A stretch of DNA of 64,000 bases, taken from NCBI RefSeq assembly GCF_902499075.1, contig NZ_CABVPP010000010.1, positions 1-64,000 of the forward strand, given 5' to 3'. Positions 56,005 through 64,000 of the stretch are shown piece by piece. Position numbers and translations under genes: made by a program. The number at the start of each line of letters is the position of its first letter. The first letter of the stretch is position 1. The notes under the pieces were generated by a model. That model did not search any database, was not told where the DNA came from, and was given only the letters and a program-made list of their open reading frames with translations. The stretch comes from Burkholderia pseudomultivorans (GTDB lineage Bacteria; Pseudomonadota; Gammaproteobacteria; Burkholderiales; Burkholderiaceae).

Positions 56005-57717
56005 ATGTCCGACCTGCAAACCTCCAACCCGAATACCGAATCCTTTGCGGCTCTGTTCGAAGAGTCGCTGACCCGCCAAGACATGCGCGCCGGCGAAGTG
56101 ATTTCCGCCGAAGTCGTGCGCGTCGACCACAACTTCGTGGTCGTCAATGCAGGCCTGAAGTCCGAGGCTTACATTCCGATCGAGGAATTCCTGAACGATC
56201 AGGGCGAGGTTGAGGTGCAGTCGGGCGATTTCGTGTCCGTCGCGATCGACGCACTCGAAAACGGCTACGGCGACACGATCCTGTCGCGCGACAAGGCGAA
56301 GCGCCTTGCATCGTGGCTGTCGCTGGAAAAGGCGCTCGACAACAACGAGCTCGTCACCGGCACGATCACCGGCAAGGTGAAGGGCGGCATGACCGTGATG
56401 GTCAACGGCATCCGCGCGTTCCTGCCGGGTTCGCTGGTCGACACGCGTCCGGTCAAGGACACGACGCCGTACGAAGGCAAGACGCTCGAGTTCCGCGTGA
56501 TCAAGCTCGATCGCAAGCGTAACAACGTCGTGCTGTCGCGCCGTGCAGTGATCGAAGCCACCCAAGGCGAAGAGCGCGCGAAGCTGCTCGAGACGCTGAA
56601 GGAAGGCGCGATCGTCAACGGCGTGGTCAAGAACATCACCGACTACGGCGCGTTCGTCGACCTCGGCGGCATCGACGGCCTGCTGCACATCACCGACATC
56701 GCATGGCGTCGTGTGCGTCACCCGAGCGAAGTCCTGTCGGTCGGCCAGGAAGTCACCGCGAAGATCCTCAAGTTCGACCAAGAGAAGAACCGCGTGTCGC
56801 TGGGCATCAAGCAGCTGGGCGACGATCCGTGGGAAGGCATCTCGCGCCGTTACCCGTCGGGCACGCGCCTGTTCGGCAAGGTCACGAACATCACCGACTA
56901 CGGCGCATTCGTCGAAGTGGAATCGGGCATCGAAGGCCTGGTCCACGTGTCGGAAATGGACTGGACCAACAAGAACGTTGCGCCGTCGAAGGTTGTCCAG
57001 CTGGGCGACGAAGTCGAAGTCATGGTCCTCGAGATCGACGAAGACCGCCGTCGTATCAGCCTCGGCATGAAGCAGTGCAAGCCGAATCCGTGGGATGACT
57101 TCAGCCGCAACTTCAAGAAGGGCGACAAGATCACGGGCGCAATCAAGTCGATCACCGACTTCGGCGTGTTCATCGGTCTGCCGGGCGGCATCGACGGCTT
57201 GGTCCACCTGTCGGACCTGTCGTGGAGCGAAGCCGGCGAAGAAGCCGTTCGCAAGTACAAGAAGGGCGACGAAGTCGAAGCGATCGTGCTCGGCATCGAC
57301 GTCGAGAAGGAGCGCATTTCGCTCGGCATCAAGCAGCTCGAAGGCGACCCGTTCAGCAACTACGTTGCAATGAACGACAAGGGCTCGATCGTCGACGGCG
57401 TCGTGAAGTCGGTCGATGCGAAGGGCGCGGTCATCACGCTGACGGGCGACATCGAAGGCTACCTGCGTGCGTCGGAAATCTCGCAGGATCGCGTCGAAGA
57501 TGCACGCAACGTGCTGAAGGAAGGCGACAAGGTCAACGCGATGGTGATCAACATCGATCGCAAGTCGCGTGGCATCAACCTGTCGATCAAGGCGAAGGAT
57601 TCGGCCGAGCAGCAGGAAGCGATCCGCGGCCTGCAGTCCGACACCAGCGCTGCCGCAACCGGCACGACCAACCTCGGCGCGCTGCTGAAGGCGAAGCTCG
57701 ACGGCCAGAACCAGTAA
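56005..57717 (+). CDS. rpsA: 30S ribosomal protein S1
   Basis: 570 residues, six S1 OB-fold repeats. Repeats 3-6 show the RNA-binding pattern G-x-F-V-x-(L/V)-x-x-x-x-G-(L/V)-(L/V)-H, for example [23 protein letters not shown]. It docks mRNA on the 30S subunit. The start [22 protein letters not shown] is typical. Codon use is strongly optimised, as for ribosomal proteins. ihfB follows after 22 bp. Confidence 0.97.
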   Translation: MSDLQTSNPNTESFAALFEESLTRQDMRAGEVISAEVVRVDHNFVVVNAGLKSEAYIPIEEFLNDQGEVEVQSGDFVSVAIDALENGYGDTILSRDKAKRLASWLSLEKALDNNELVTGTITGKVKGGMTVMVNGIRAFLPGSLVDTRPVKDTTPYEGKTLEFRVIKLDRKRNNVVLSRRAVIEATQGEERAKLLETLKEGAIVNGVVKNITDYGAFVDLGGIDGLLHITDIAWRRVRHPSEVLSVGQEVTAKILKFDQEKNRVSLGIKQLGDDPWEGISRRYPSGTRLFGKVTNITDYGAFVEVESGIEGLVHVSEMDWTNKNVAPSKVVQLGDEVEVMVLEIDEDRRRISLGMKQCKPNPWDDFSRNFKKGDKITGAIKSITDFGVFIGLPGGIDGLVHLSDLSWSEAGEEAVRKYKKGDEVEAIVLGIDVEKERISLGIKQLEGDPFSNYVAMNDKGSIVDGVVKSVDAKGAVITLTGDIEGYLRASEISQDRVEDARNVLKEGDKVNAMVINIDRKSRGINLSIKAKDSAEQQEAIRGLQSDTSAAATGTTNLGALLKAKLDGQNQ

Positions 57718-57739
57718 GCCTCACGAGGTCTGCTGAAGT

Positions 57740-58063
57740 ATGACCAAATCCGAGTTGGTCGCGCAGCTGGCATCGCGATTTCCGCAACTTGTCCTCAAGG
57801 ATGCGGATTTCGCGGTGAAAACGATGCTTGACGCGATGTCCGACGCCTTGGCGAAAGGGCATCGCATCGAAATTCGGGGTTTCGGCAGCTTCGGCCTCAA
57901 CCGTCGTCCGGCGCGCGTCGGACGCAACCCGAAGTCGGGGGAAAAAGTGCAGGTGCCCGAGAAGTTCGTGCCGCACTTCAAGCCCGGCAAGGAGTTGCGT
58001 GAACGCGTCGACGGTCGCGCCGGTGAGCCACTGAAGGCTGACGATCCGGACGACGAGCGTTGA
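57740..58063 (+). CDS. ihfB: integration host factor beta subunit
   Basis: 107 residues. [40 protein letters not shown] and the DNA-inserting arm [38 protein letters not shown] match HU/IHF, with the IHF-beta Arg-Pro tip. It bends DNA as a heterodimer with IhfA. A terminator at 58110 ends the rpsA-ihfB unit. Confidence 0.96.
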   Translation: MTKSELVAQLASRFPQLVLKDADFAVKTMLDAMSDALAKGHRIEIRGFGSFGLNRRPARVGRNPKSGEKVQVPEKFVPHFKPGKELRERVDGRAGEPLKADDPDDER

Positions 58064-58109
58064 GCGTCGTGCGGTCTGCCCGGAACCTGTCCGGCGAAGG
58101 CTGAAAAAG

Positions 58110-58134
58110 AAGCGCCCCTTGCGGGCGCTTTTTT
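58110..58134 (+). terminator. rpsA-ihfB terminator
   Basis: AAGCGCCC/GGGCGCTT stem (58110-58117, 58123-58130) followed by six T. Confidence 0.92.
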
Positions 58135-58282
58135 CATTTCCGGCGAGCGCGGTATTGCGCGAGCGCGCATACGCGCGCGCATGATGCGCTGACGTGGAAA
58201 CGCTTCCTTTACAATACGGGTCGATTCGGCGTGACGAAGGGGAGTCGCGCGCCACGGCAAATCTCAACAAAGAGAGGGCTTC

Positions 58283-58576
58283 ATGAAATTTATCGTCTGG
58301 CTGATTCGGGTATTGGTGTTCGTGCTGCTGCTGGTGCTTGCACTGGCCAATACACAAACCGCGACGCTGAATTTCCTTGCCGGCTACACGTGGCAGGCGC
58401 CGCTGATCCTGATCGGGCTGGCGTTCTTCGGCGTGGGGCTGCTGGCCGGCCTGCTGTCCGCGCTGCCCGCGATCTTCCGGCTGCGTGTCGAGAATGGGCG
58501 CCTGAAGCGCGATCTGCGTGCGGCGCGCGAAACGCCCGTCGTCGTCGACCAACCGCCGATGCCGCCCGTCATTTAA
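58283..58576 (+). CDS. lapA: LapA-family inner-membrane protein
   Basis: 97 residues. Two transmembrane helices (IVWLIRVLVFVLLLVLALAN, APLILIGLAFFGVGLLAGLLSAL) flank NTQTATLNFLAGYTWQ. A cytoplasmic coiled segment (RLRVENGRLKRDLRAAR) follows. It forms the LapA/LapB pair that tunes LPS synthesis through LpxC turnover in enterics. lapB follows after 53 bp. The Shine-Dalgarno AGAGAGGG is strong. Confidence 0.88.
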   Translation: MKFIVWLIRVLVFVLLLVLALANTQTATLNFLAGYTWQAPLILIGLAFFGVGLLAGLLSALPAIFRLRVENGRLKRDLRAARETPVVVDQPPMPPVI

Positions 58577-58629
58577 TACGGACGCCGCGCGAGTTTCGCG
58601 CGGTTTTCGTCTCTGCTTCGATATTTCGC

Positions 58630-59802
58630 ATGGATCTGGATTTCTGGTGGTTGCTCGCGATTCCGGTGGCTTTCGCGCTCGGCTGGGCAGCGTCTCGCTA
58701 TGACCTGAAGAATCTCCTGTCGGAGAGCGCGAACCTGCCGCGATCGTATTTTCGCGGCCTGAATTTTCTGCTGAACGAACAACCCGACAAGGCGATCGAT
58801 GCATTCATCGAAGTCGCGAAGCTCGATCCCGAAACGGTCGAGCTGCACTTCGCGCTCGGCAACCTGTTTCGCCGCCGCGGCGAAACCGATCGGGCGATCC
58901 GCGTGCACCAGAACCTGTTGAGCCGCACCGATCTGCCCGTCAACGAGCGCGACCACGCGCTGTACGAGCTGGGCCAGGACTTCCTGAAGGCCGGCCTGCT
59001 CGATCGCGCGGAGGAAACCTTCCACATGCTCGCCGACGGCGACTACGCGCTCGGCGCGCAGCGGGCGCTGCTGACGATCTACGAGATCGAGAAGGACTGG
59101 AACAAGTCGATCGAGACCGCGAAGCGCATCGAATCGATGAGCGACAAGCCGCTCGGCACGGAAATCGCGCAGTTCCATTGCGAACTCGCGCAGGACGCGC
59201 TGCAGCGCAAGAATGCGGCGGCTGCCGCCGAACAGCTTCGGCTGGCGCTGGTCGCGAACCCGCAGAACGTGCGCGCGACGATCCTGTCCGGCGACGCCGC
59301 CGCGGCGGCGGGCGACCAGGCGGCCGCGATCGATCACTGGAAGCGCGTCGAGGGGCAGAACCCGGCCTATCTGCCGCTGGTCGCCGACAAGCTGATGAAG
59401 GCGTACGCGGCGCTCGGCAAGGGCGCCGAAGGCGCCGAGCTGCTGATGGGCTATATCGACCGCTATCCGTCGAACGACCTGCTCGACATCGCCTATCAGC
59501 ACATCGCCGGCCTGCGTGGCCAGGACGCCGCGCACACGCTCGCGCGCGCGCAGATGGAGAAGTCGCCGAACCTGTCGGGCATGCTGCACCTGCTCGACGC
59601 GCAGATCGCGGCGGCCGACGAGCCGCGCCGTAAGGAACTTGAAATGATGCGTGCGCTGATCAAGCAGCGCACCAAAAATCTGCCACGGTATACGTGCCAG
59701 AATTGCGGTTTCCGGGCGCGGCTCTTCTACTGGCAGTGCCCCGGATGCAGCGGGTGGGAAACCTATGCGCCGCGCCGCGTCGAACCGGCGATGCCGGGCT
59801 GA
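58630..59802 (+). CDS. lapB: lipopolysaccharide assembly protein B
   Basis: 390 residues. The N-terminal membrane anchor is MDLDFWWLLAIPVAFALGWAASR. Multiple TPR units run about 30-350. The C-terminal rubredoxin-like zinc/iron knuckle is YTCQNCGFRARLFYWQCPGCSGWETY, the diagnostic LapB ending. It links LPS synthesis to LpxC degradation and to the transport machinery. Followed by udg/hld genes of LPS sugar synthesis. Confidence 0.94.
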   Translation: MDLDFWWLLAIPVAFALGWAASRYDLKNLLSESANLPRSYFRGLNFLLNEQPDKAIDAFIEVAKLDPETVELHFALGNLFRRRGETDRAIRVHQNLLSRTDLPVNERDHALYELGQDFLKAGLLDRAEETFHMLADGDYALGAQRALLTIYEIEKDWNKSIETAKRIESMSDKPLGTEIAQFHCELAQDALQRKNAAAAAEQLRLALVANPQNVRATILSGDAAAAAGDQAAAIDHWKRVEGQNPAYLPLVADKLMKAYAALGKGAEGAELLMGYIDRYPSNDLLDIAYQHIAGLRGQDAAHTLARAQMEKSPNLSGMLHLLDAQIAAADEPRRKELEMMRALIKQRTKNLPRYTCQNCGFRARLFYWQCPGCSGWETYAPRRVEPAMPG

Positions 59803-59892
59803 TCCCGGTACGCGGGACGAACGCATCGCGGCAGTCGCCGGGCCCGGCCCGGCGGCCCAGTTAGTCTATTACCGGGAAGCACCGGAACATCT

Positions 59893-61281
59893 ATGAAAAT
59901 CACCATCATCGGCACCGGCTACGTCGGTCTCGTCACCGGCGCGTGCCTCGCGGAGATCGGCCACGACGTCTTCTGTCTCGACGTCGATCCGCGCAAGATC
60001 GAGATCCTGAACAACGGCGGCGTGCCGATCCACGAACCGGGGCTGCTGGAAATCATCGCGCGCAATCGCGCGGCGGGGCGCCTGCGCTTCTCGACCGATA
60101 TCGAGGCCAGCGTCGCGCACGGCGAGATCCAGTTCATCGCGGTCGGCACGCCGCCCGACGAGGACGGCTCGGCCGACCTGCAATACGTGCTCGAGGCCGC
60201 GCGCAACATCGGCCGTCACATGACGGGCTTCAAGGTGATCGTCGACAAGTCGACGGTGCCGGTCGGCACCGCGCAGCGCGTGCGGGCCGTGGTCGACGAG
60301 GCGCTGGCCGCGCGCGGCGCCGCGCATCGCTTCTCGGTCGTGTCGAATCCGGAATTCCTGAAGGAAGGCGCGGCGGTCGAGGACTTCATGCGTCCGGACC
60401 GCATCATCATCGGCGTCGACGACGACGAGACGGGCACGGTCGCGCGCGAGAAGATGAAGAAGCTGTATGCGCCGTTCAACCGCAACCACGAGCGCACGAT
60501 CTACATGGATGTGCGTTCGGCGGAATTCGCGAAATATGCGGCGAACGCGATGCTCGCGACGCGCATCTCGTTCATGAACGAGATGTCGAACCTTGCCGAC
60601 AAGGTCGGCGCCGACATCGAGGCCGTGCGGCGCGGGATCGGCTCGGACCCGCGCATCGGCTATCACTTCCTGTACGCGGGCGTCGGCTACGGCGGCTCGT
60701 GCTTCCCGAAGGACGTACAGGCGCTGATCCGCACCGCGGGCGAGAACGGCCAGCCGCTGCGCATCCTGGAAGCGGTCGAAGCGGCCAACCATGCGCAGAA
60801 GGACGTGCTGATCGGCAAGATCGAGCAGCGCTTCGGCGCCGACCTCGGCGGCCGCGAATTCGCGGTCTGGGGGCTCGCATTCAAGCCGAACACCGACGAC
60901 ATGCGCGAGGCGCCGAGCCGTCGCCTGATCGCCGCGCTGCTGGCGCGCGGCGCGACCGTGCGTGCATACGATCCGGTTGCGATCGACGAGGCGCGGCGCG
61001 TGTTCGCGCTGGATCTCGCCGAAGACGCGGACGCGCTTGCGCGCCTGCGGTTCGTCGACACGCAGGACGCGGCCGTGACGGGCGCGGACGCGCTCGTGAT
61101 CGTCACCGAATGGAAGGAATTCAGGAGCCCCGATTTCACGCGCCTGAAGGCCGAACTGAAGGCGCCGGTGATTTTCGACGGGCGCAACCTGTACGAGCCG
61201 GACGCGATGGCCGAGCTCGGCATCGACTATTACGCGATCGGACGCCCCCATGTCGACCCGCAAGCCAACTTCCGTGGATGA
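59893..61281 (+). CDS. UDP-glucose 6-dehydrogenase
   Basis: 462 residues. NAD motif [52 protein letters not shown] and catalytic Cys in [15 protein letters not shown] are conserved, and the C-terminal UDP-binding domain has [17 protein letters not shown]. It makes UDP-glucuronate. In Burkholderia this precursor feeds L-Ara4N modification of lipid A and exopolysaccharide. hldA starts 7 bp downstream. Confidence 0.95.
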   Translation: MKITIIGTGYVGLVTGACLAEIGHDVFCLDVDPRKIEILNNGGVPIHEPGLLEIIARNRAAGRLRFSTDIEASVAHGEIQFIAVGTPPDEDGSADLQYVLEAARNIGRHMTGFKVIVDKSTVPVGTAQRVRAVVDEALAARGAAHRFSVVSNPEFLKEGAAVEDFMRPDRIIIGVDDDETGTVAREKMKKLYAPFNRNHERTIYMDVRSAEFAKYAANAMLATRISFMNEMSNLADKVGADIEAVRRGIGSDPRIGYHFLYAGVGYGGSCFPKDVQALIRTAGENGQPLRILEAVEAANHAQKDVLIGKIEQRFGADLGGREFAVWGLAFKPNTDDMREAPSRRLIAALLARGATVRAYDPVAIDEARRVFALDLAEDADALARLRFVDTQDAAVTGADALVIVTEWKEFRSPDFTRLKAELKAPVIFDGRNLYEPDAMAELGIDYYAIGRPHVDPQANFRG

Positions 61282-61288
61282 GCGCAAC

Positions 61289-62239
61289 ATGACCACGCTC
61301 CGCGAAGTCGTTCCCGTGCCGCGCACGCAGATCGCGCAATCGCGCGTGCTCGTCGTCGGCGACGTGATGCTCGACCGCTACTGGTTCGGCAACGTCGACC
61401 GCATCTCGCCCGAGGCGCCGGTGCCGGTCGTGCACGTGCAGCGTCATGAAGAGCGGCTCGGCGGCGCGGCCAACGTCGCGCGCAACGCGGTGACGCTCGG
61501 CGGCCAGGCAGGATTGCTGTGCGTGGTCGGCTGCGACGAGCCGGGCGAGCGGATCGTCGAGCTGCTCGGCAGCAGCGGCGTGACGCCCCATCTCGAGCGC
61601 GACCCGTCGCTGCCGACGACGATCAAGCTGCGCGTGCTCGCGCGCCAGCAGCAACTGCTGCGCGTCGACTTCGAGTCGACGCCGACGCACGAAGTGCTGC
61701 TCGCGGGCCTCGCGCGTTTCGACACGCTGCTGCCGCAGCACGACGTCGTGCTGATGTCGGACTACGCGAAGGGCGGCCTCACGCACGTGACGACGATGAT
61801 CGAGAAGGCGCGCGCGGCCGGCAAGCCGGTGCTCGTCGATCCGAAGGGCGACGACTGGGCGCGTTATCGCGGCGCATCGCTGATCACACCGAATCGCGCC
61901 GAGCTGCGCGAGGTCGTCGGCCAGTGGAAATCGGAAGACGACCTGCGCGCGCGCGTCGCGAAACTACGCGCGGAACTCGGCATCGACGCGCTGCTGCTGA
62001 CGCGTTCGGAAGAAGGGATGACGCTCTTTTCCGCGACTGGCGAACTGCATGCGCCGGCGCTCGCGCGCGAGGTGTTCGACGTGTCGGGCGCGGGCGACAC
62101 CGTGATCGCGACGGTCGCGACGATGCTCGGCGCGGGTGTGCCGCTGGTCGACGCGGTCGTGCTCGCGAATCGCGCGGCCGGCATCGTGGTCGGCAAGCTC
62201 GGCACGGCCACGGTCGATTACGACGAACTGTTTCACTGA
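61289..62239 (+). CDS. hldA: D-glycero-beta-D-manno-heptose-7-phosphate kinase (single-domain HldA)
   Basis: 316 residues from MTTLREVVPVPR (61289). An ATG at 61250 would overlap the preceding stop by 32 bp and is less likely. PfkB-family kinase: VLVVGDVMLDRYWFGNVDRISPEAPVPVV, RLGGAANVARNAVTLGG, and active-site VSGAGDTVIATVATML. Only the kinase domain is present, unlike E. coli HldE, so the adenylyltransferase HldC must be encoded elsewhere. It acts in ADP-heptose synthesis for the LPS inner core, together with hldD downstream. Confidence 0.94.
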   Translation: MTTLREVVPVPRTQIAQSRVLVVGDVMLDRYWFGNVDRISPEAPVPVVHVQRHEERLGGAANVARNAVTLGGQAGLLCVVGCDEPGERIVELLGSSGVTPHLERDPSLPTTIKLRVLARQQQLLRVDFESTPTHEVLLAGLARFDTLLPQHDVVLMSDYAKGGLTHVTTMIEKARAAGKPVLVDPKGDDWARYRGASLITPNRAELREVVGQWKSEDDLRARVAKLRAELGIDALLLTRSEEGMTLFSATGELHAPALAREVFDVSGAGDTVIATVATMLGAGVPLVDAVVLANRAAGIVVGKLGTATVDYDELFH

Positions 62240-62302
62240 GCCATCCGGCGGCGCGACGAGCGCGCCGCGCGAAGGGCTCGCACTTTTCAGGCAAGGACGA
62301 TC

Positions 62303-63295
62303 ATGACCCTCATCGTCACCGGCGCAGCCGGTTTTATCGGCGCAAACATCGTCAAGGCGCTCAACGAGCGCGGCGAGACGCGCATCATCGCGGTCGACAA
62401 TCTGACGCGCGCGGACAAGTTCAAGAACCTCGTCGATTGCGAGATCGACGACTATCTCGACAAGACCGAATTCGTCGAGCGCTTCGCGCGCGGCGATTTC
62501 GGCAAGGTGCGCGCGGTATTCCACGAAGGCGCCTGTTCGGACACGATGGAAACCGACGGCCGCTACATGATGGACAACAACTTCCGCTACAGCCGCGCGG
62601 TACTCGATGCATGCCTCGCGCAGCGCGCGCAGTTCCTGTACGCGTCGTCGGCCGCGATCTACGGCGGCTCGACGCGATTCGTCGAAGAGCGCAGCGTCGA
62701 GGCGCCGCTGAACGTGTACGGCTATTCGAAGTTCCTGTTCGACCAGGTGATCCGCCGCGTGCTGCCGAGCGCGCAAAGCCAGATCGCGGGCTTCCGCTAT
62801 TTCAACGTGTACGGCCCGCGCGAGACCCACAAGGGCCGCATGGCGTCGGTCGCGTTCCACAACTTCAACCAGTTCCGCGCGGAAGGCAAGGTGAAGCTGT
62901 TCGGCGAATACAACGGCTATGCGCCGGGCGAGCAGACGCGCGATTTCGTGTCGGTCGAGGACGTCGCGAAGGTGAACCTGTTCTTCTTCGACCATCCGGA
63001 GAAGTCGGGCATCTTCAATCTCGGCACGGGCCGCGCGCAGCCGTTCAACGATATCGCGTCGACGGTCGTCAACACGCTGCGCGCACTCGACAATCTGCCG
63101 CCGCTGACGCTCGCGCAGCAGGTCGAGCAGGGGCTGATCGAGTACGTGCCGTTCCCCGATGCGCTGCGCGGCAAGTACCAGTGCTTTACGCAGGCCGACC
63201 AGACGAAGCTGCGCGCGGCCGGCTACGACGCGCCGTTCCTGACGGTACAGGAAGGCGTCGACCGCTACGTCCGCTGGCTATCCGGCCAGGTTTAA
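62303..63295 (+). CDS. hldD: ADP-L-glycero-D-manno-heptose-6-epimerase
   Basis: 330 residues, extended SDR. NADP motif [24 protein letters not shown], active-site Tyr/Lys in [12 protein letters not shown], and substrate loop [20 protein letters not shown]. It converts ADP-D-glycero- to ADP-L-glycero-manno-heptose, the last precursor step. The gene follows hldA by 63 bp. Confidence 0.97.
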   Translation: MTLIVTGAAGFIGANIVKALNERGETRIIAVDNLTRADKFKNLVDCEIDDYLDKTEFVERFARGDFGKVRAVFHEGACSDTMETDGRYMMDNNFRYSRAVLDACLAQRAQFLYASSAAIYGGSTRFVEERSVEAPLNVYGYSKFLFDQVIRRVLPSAQSQIAGFRYFNVYGPRETHKGRMASVAFHNFNQFRAEGKVKLFGEYNGYAPGEQTRDFVSVEDVAKVNLFFFDHPEKSGIFNLGTGRAQPFNDIASTVVNTLRALDNLPPLTLAQQVEQGLIEYVPFPDALRGKYQCFTQADQTKLRAAGYDAPFLTVQEGVDRYVRWLSGQV

Positions 63296-63369
63296 TCGGC
63301 GGCGCTGCGTCGCTAGACTGGGTCTCACGGTCGGCAGCCGCCGGCCGCTTTCATCGGGAGATCCAGCAG

Positions 63370-63714
63370 ATGATCAGGAAATGGTTTGCAGCAGCGGCCC
63401 TGTTCGGCGCGATCGCGTCGGCATGGGCGGCCGTCGACGTCAACACCGCGGGCGAGGATGCGCTCGTCGGCATCAAGGGTATCGGGCCCGCGCGCGCGAA
63501 GGCGATCCTCGACGAGCGCGGCGCACGCGGTCCGTTCAAGAACGCGGACGATCTCGCCGCGCGCGTGAAGGGAATGGGCGGCCAGACGGTCGAGCGCCTG
63601 CAGAAGGAGGGGCTGACGATAGGCGCGGCCGGCTTAGGCGCGGCTGGCTCAGGCGCGGCTGCGCCCGCTGCGGCGAAGTCCACTGCGGCGTCCACCCGCA
63701 CCGCGCAGAAATAA
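63370..63714 (+). CDS. ComEA-like helix-hairpin-helix exported protein
   Basis: 114 residues. The signal peptide MIRKWFAAAALFGAIASAWA is followed by an HhH DNA-binding domain (VDVNTAGEDALVGIKGIGPARAKAILDERGARGPFKNADDLAARVKGMGGQTVERLQ). An Ala/Gly-rich tail, with an imperfect GAAGLGAAGSGAAAPAAA repeat, ends it. Such proteins bind incoming DNA in the periplasm during transformation. GGGAGA precedes the ATG. Terminated by a hairpin at 63763. Confidence 0.9.
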   Translation: MIRKWFAAAALFGAIASAWAAVDVNTAGEDALVGIKGIGPARAKAILDERGARGPFKNADDLAARVKGMGGQTVERLQKEGLTIGAAGLGAAGSGAAAPAAAKSTAASTRTAQK

Positions 63715-63762
63715 CGTACGCGAAACGACAGGTTCCTTCAGCCGCCGTCCCTGCGACGGTTT

Positions 63763-63786
63763 CCCGCGGCATGCCGCGGGCTTTTT
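63763..63786 (+). terminator. terminator of the ComEA-like gene
   Basis: A palindromic CCCGCGGCATGCCGCGGG stem followed by CTTTTT. Confidence 0.88.
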
Positions 63787-63917
63787 GCGTGGGCGGGTCG
63801 ACATTGCGCTTCATGCCGCAGCGCTATTCCATCGCCGCAAAGGGGATTGCCGGCGGGTACTGCGGTGCTGGTTTACAATCGTTCGATTGATCGGCCTCGT
63901 ACTCACACGGTATCTCC

Positions 63918-64000
63918 ATGGCTTACAAAACTATCGAAGACACGATCGGCAATACGCCGCTCGTCCAACTGGTCCGCCTGCCGGACGACGAGATTCGCGC
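63918..64000 (+). CDS. cysM: cysteine synthase B, start only (window edge)
   Basis: The first 27 codons read MAYKTIEDTIGNTPLVQLVRLPDDEIRA. TIGNTPLVQL is the N-terminal signature of O-acetylserine sulfhydrylase, and the AYKTIEDTIGNTPL form matches CysM. It makes cysteine from O-acetylserine and sulfide or thiosulfate. The PLP lysine and the rest lie outside the window. Confidence 0.9.
   Translation, partial: MAYKTIEDTIGNTPLVQLVRLPDDEIR

Overview
The window looks like primary-chromosome sequence from a Burkholderia (Burkholderia cepacia complex-like) betaproteobacterium. The evidence is very high GC, strong third-position GC bias (which opens long false antisense frames), typical families (OpcP-type porin, DUF4148, DUF2968, DUF2783, FdsGBAD formate dehydrogenase), and the betaproteobacterial block gyrA / serC-pheA-tyrA-aroA-cmk-rpsA-ihfB-lapAB. 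The genus call is inference from gene content; no database search was possible.

Layout. 1-9.2 kb: tRNA-Arg (partial), greB, a trimeric-type porin, a strong candidate small RNA divergent from the porin, cspA, a DnaQ-like exonuclease fused to a GIY-YIG domain, a secreted chorismate mutase, and a DUF2946/TonB-receptor pair. 9.4-12.6 kb: a flavin monooxygenase coupled to a DUF2783 protein, a LuxR-type regulator and tRNA-Thr. 12.8-18.5 kb: fbp, pepN, a DUF4136 lipoprotein, and a TMEM165/GDT1-type exporter preceded by a yybP-ykoY (Mn2+) riboswitch. 18.5-22.2 kb: purine catabolism (guaD, an adenine/adenosine deaminase, xdhC). 22.9-34.5 kb: dsbB, an amidase with a GntR regulator, a PuuD-like hydrolase, DUF2968, a metabolite:H+ symporter, a TPR/glycosyltransferase-like protein and a second flavin monooxygenase. 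34.5-41 kb: the NAD-dependent molybdenum formate dehydrogenase operon fdsGBA-D with a divergent regulator.

41-44.3 kb holds small secreted proteins and then a short atypical interval bounded by TACCCCC iterons next to tmRNA (ssrA), which I read as a decayed integrative element. 44.3-64 kb is core genome: gph-ubiG, ompA, gyrA, a DUF2059 protein, serC-pheA-tyrA-aroA-cmk-rpsA-ihfB (serine, aromatic amino acid, CMP kinase, ribosomal protein S1, IHF), lapA-lapB (LPS assembly control), then udg-hldA-hldD (UDP-glucuronate and heptose precursors of LPS), a ComEA-like protein and the start of cysM.

The most interesting signal is at 2387-2482: a perfect -10 box, two hairpins and a Rho-independent terminator with no reading frame, whose only long single-stranded stretch carries nine bases exactly complementary to the Shine-Dalgarno region of the divergent porin mRNA at 2012-2020. 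This would be a locally encoded porin-silencing sRNA, comparable in logic to the enterobacterial MicF/MicC class but found here only from sequence.
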